A model generated the notes under the pieces. The model was not told where the DNA came from. It did no database searches and was given only the letters and a program-made list of their open reading frames with translations. Source: Clostridium kluyveri (lineage in GTDB: Bacteria > Bacillota > Clostridia > Clostridiales > Clostridiaceae). Taken from it: a DNA stretch of 64,000 nucleotides. The position numbers were made by a program, and so were the translations under genes. Location of the stretch: assembly GCF_001902295.1 (NCBI RefSeq), contig NZ_CP018335.1:1426001-1490000 (forward strand). The letters run 5' to 3'. Below are positions 62,110-64,000 of this stretch, piece after piece. Positions within the stretch are counted from its first letter, which is position 1. The number at the start of each line of letters is the position of its first letter.

Positions 62110-62781
62110 ATGAAATGCAAGGTTGAGTTTGTGATTAATAACAGAATTGAAATAGATGATGGTGGAGAAGTATATAAAAGTAATATTCAGGATGTATCGG
62201 AAGATTATATAGGTATAAGTGTTCCTACATGTAATCATAAGTATATGTCTCTTCGAAAGGGAGATAAAGTGGAGGGAATATACTATGAAGGAAAAAATAT
62301 ATATAAATTTTTTACGGTGGTTATTGGGCGTAAAATAGAGAAAATACTTATAATAATGCTTAGAAAACCAGAAAAAGTGGAACTTTTTCAAAGAAGAAAT
62401 TTTGTAAGGGTGCCTTTGATAGTAGATATATTGTGTGCATTGATTCCTGTGGAAAAAAGTTTAAATAATTTAAATGATCAAGTAGAGGTATTTAAAGCAT
62501 GTTCTTTAGATATGAGTGGTGGAGGAATGAAAATCATTGTAGATGCCAGTTTAAAAGATAAATTAAAACTGGGAGATAAGATTATGATAACACTTCCTCT
62601 TGAAAATGATAGATTGGATGTAAAAGGAAAACTGATTAGAATTCATGAGAATAGAGAAAATAAAAAATTAATATGTGGAGTATCTTTTGTAAACCTAGAT
62701 AGATCAAACAGGGAAAAGATAATAAGAGGACTATTTCAAATAATGAGAGAACATATGAAAAAAGGTGTAAAACAGGATTAG
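62110..62781 (+). CDS. PilZ-domain c-di-GMP receptor (YpfA/YcgR-like)
   Basis: 223 residues. An N-terminal YcgR-type domain (about 1-90), then PilZ with the RxxxR site QRRNFVRVP near 94-102 and DMSGGGMKI (DxSxxG) near 134. Binding of c-di-GMP by these residues lets such proteins brake the flagellar motor. It follows the flagellar operon, so motor control is likely. AAGGAGAAGAGG upstream of the ATG. Confidence 0.92.
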   Translation: MKCKVEFVINNRIEIDDGGEVYKSNIQDVSEDYIGISVPTCNHKYMSLRKGDKVEGIYYEGKNIYKFFTVVIGRKIEKILIIMLRKPEKVELFQRRNFVRVPLIVDILCALIPVEKSLNNLNDQVEVFKACSLDMSGGGMKIIVDASLKDKLKLGDKIMITLPLENDRLDVKGKLIRIHENRENKKLICGVSFVNLDRSNREKIIRGLFQIMREHMKKGVKQD

Positions 62782-62785
62782 AGCA

Positions 62786-62822
62786 TAATGCAGGTTATTA
62801 TTAATAACCTGCAAGTTTTATA
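62786..62822. terminator. terminator between convergent genes
   Basis: GCAGGTTATTA and TAATAACCTGC form the stem, followed by AAGTTTTATAT; an A-rich start on the other side makes it usable from both sides. Confidence 0.75.
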
Positions 62823-62833
62823 TATTTAGTTTT

Positions 62834-64000
62834 TTAAGAAGACATTGCGGCAGTAAGAGGTGGTATAACTTGTTTTTTTCTTGATAAAATGCCAGGTACA
62901 TAGGCTCCATTATCTATTAGATTTACTCCAAAAGCCTTGGAGACAATATCTTTTTGTGTACCTGCAGCTATGAGTTCAGAACCTTCCCTTAATAAATCCG
63001 TTACCATAAGTATTATAAGTCCGAATTCTTCTTCAGAAGATTTTAATCCCATAAAATCCAATACATCCTGCCTTATGCACTTGAATTCTTCAGCATCCAT
63101 AATTTGAACCTGACCAACTCCTACTTTAACATCAGAAATATTGAAAGTTTTAAAATCTTCATTTAATATCTCCTGTGGAGTTTTTCCCTTAAGAGAAGAA
63201 GAAGCTTTGAACATTTCTTTTGCAAAAGCTTCAGGATTTATGCCAGCTATAGCAGATAGCCTTTTTAACATCATTTTATCTAAATCTGTAGAAGTTGGAG
63301 ATTTAAATAATAAAGTATCTGAAATTATAGCAGCACAGAGAAGTCCGGCAGTTTTTTGAGAAGGCCTTATTCCGTTTTCAAAAAACCTTGAGGCTACTAT
63401 AGTTCCTGTAGATCCTACAGGTTCATTTCTAAAGTATATAGGAGAACCAGTCTTTACATCACCTATTTTATGGTGATCCAGTATTTCTAGAATTTCTGCA
63501 TCCTCCAGTCCCTGGACGGATTGGGTTTTTTCATTATGATCCACAAGTATTACTCTTTTTTTGTTTTGCGAAATTAAATGATATCTGGAAATATTTCCTA
63601 TGACTTTATTTTCAGAGTCTACTACGGGATAACTTCTATATCTGGTTTTTAACATGACTTCCCTTACTTTATCTATAAAGTCATAAGTTTTAAAAGACAA
63701 TATATCGTCCTTTTTCATAACATATCCCACAGGAATACTTTGGGGAATCAATCTGGAAGTAGTAAAGGTATCAAAAGGAGTAACTATAATTGTACACTTC
63801 ATTTCATCTGCCTTTTTTATTATGTCTTCATCTACTGTGTGGTTGCCTGTTATTATCATAAGAGAAGCTTTGCAATTTAGTATTGCATCCTGTGCATCCT
63901 GTCTGTCACCGCATATTACTATATCTCCTTCTTCTATCATAGCTGTCATACTTTCAGGCTGCATGGCAGCAACTATAATCTTTCCGTTAAATGTGGAGTT
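62834..64000 (-). CDS. manganese-dependent inorganic pyrophosphatase with DRTGG and CBS (5' part off window)
   Basis: 389 codons within the window; the frame stays open to base 64000, so the N-terminal part lies outside. Visible order: DRTGG-like domain (IEEGDIVICGDRQDAQDAIL), a CBS repeat (KTRYRSYPVVDSENKVIGNI), then the DHH phosphatase part VILVDHNEKTQS, EILDHHKIGD, GSTGTIVAS, and the DHHA2 domain to the end. It cleaves PPi and is usually regulated by adenine nucleotides at CBS. Monocistronic here. Confidence 0.9.
   Translation of the reverse strand, partial: NSTFNGKIIVAAMQPESMTAMIEEGDIVICGDRQDAQDAILNCKASLMIITGNHTVDEDIIKKADEMKCTIIVTPFDTFTTSRLIPQSIPVGYVMKKDDILSFKTYDFIDKVREVMLKTRYRSYPVVDSENKVIGNISRYHLISQNKKRVILVDHNEKTQSVQGLEDAEILEILDHHKIGDVKTGSPIYFRNEPVGSTGTIVASRFFENGIRPSQKTAGLLCAAIISDTLLFKSPTSTDLDKMMLKRLSAIAGINPEAFAKEMFKASSSLKGKTPQEILNEDFKTFNISDVKVGVGQVQIMDAEEFKCIRQDVLDFMGLKSSEEEFGLIILMVTDLLREGSELIAAGTQKDIVSKAFGVNLIDNGAYVPGILSRKKQVIPPLTAAMSS

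Noticed and set aside
61978..62391. 137-codon minus-strand frame overlapping the PilZ gene
   Set aside because: Shadow in AT-rich sequence, Phe/Ile/Tyr-rich, without a ribosome site.

Overview
The window is low-GC DNA with Clostridium-style gene content: many TTG/GTG starts, strong AGGAGG ribosome sites, a FliR-FlhB fusion, flbD and a MinD-like FlhG. It most resembles a motile Clostridium sensu stricto of the C. kluyveri / C. ljungdahlii type. That assignment is an inference from gene content; no database search was possible.

Layout: (1) 1-1396, the end of a type IV pilin-like cluster. (2) 1525-7219, a radical SAM protein and a chemotaxis operon cheY-cheA-cheW-MCP. (3) 7284-14403, mixed genes: two UspA paralogues, a DUF441 membrane protein, DUF3867- and TIGR04076-like proteins, an EF-hand-like protein, a flagella-associated hypothetical gene that lacks a normal start codon, and a truncated MCP joined to a LysR remnant. 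(4) 14460-25320, an accessory region: IS110-type transposase, SMR pump with MarR, Rpn/PD-(D/E)XK remnants, an MFS transporter with a glycolipid-type glycosyltransferase, MarR with an alpha/beta hydrolase, and a Uma2 nuclease. (5) 25480-27549, a YyaL-type thioredoxin-domain gene broken in frame next to its CxxC motif. (6) 27671-29690, the most unusual part: a protein that is about one third methionine, followed by two divergent SAM-I riboswitches. One points back at the 3' end of the Met-rich gene with no coding gene in front of it, so its read-through RNA would be antisense. The other controls a 66-residue orphan. (7) 29780-34325, an operon behind a near-consensus Fur box: several proteins with a PGRxR motif, a P1B-type ATPase with an SCG membrane motif and a small membrane protein, resembling ferrosome (fez) clusters. 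(8) 34580-37425, MgtC/SapB, dUTPase, an MBL-fold protein, a glyoxalase-fold protein and an SSB. (9) 37882-62781, a flagellin-like gene with a sigma-28-type promoter, then a nearly continuous flagellar operon: flgB flgC fliE fliF fliG fliH fliI fliJ fliK flgD TIGR02530 flgE flbD fliL fliO fliP fliQ fliR-flhB flhA flhF flhG fliA swrB-like, small membrane protein, flgF/flgG, followed by an acidic Tyr-rich protein and a PilZ protein. fliM, fliN and motAB are not in the window. (10) 62834-64000, a partial manganese-dependent pyrophosphatase with CBS/DRTGG domains.

How parts work together: the chemotaxis operon, sigma-28 and flagellar operon form one motility regulon, probably tuned by c-di-GMP through the PilZ protein. 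For the Met-rich locus the proposed logic is this: when SAM is high, the minus-strand riboswitch terminates and the Met-rich protein can be made; when SAM is low, the antisense RNA is extended across the gene and should lower its expression. The protein would then be a sulfur amino-acid store made only when methionine is plentiful. The riboswitches, terminators and promoters are visible in the sequence; the antisense control and the storage role are inference.
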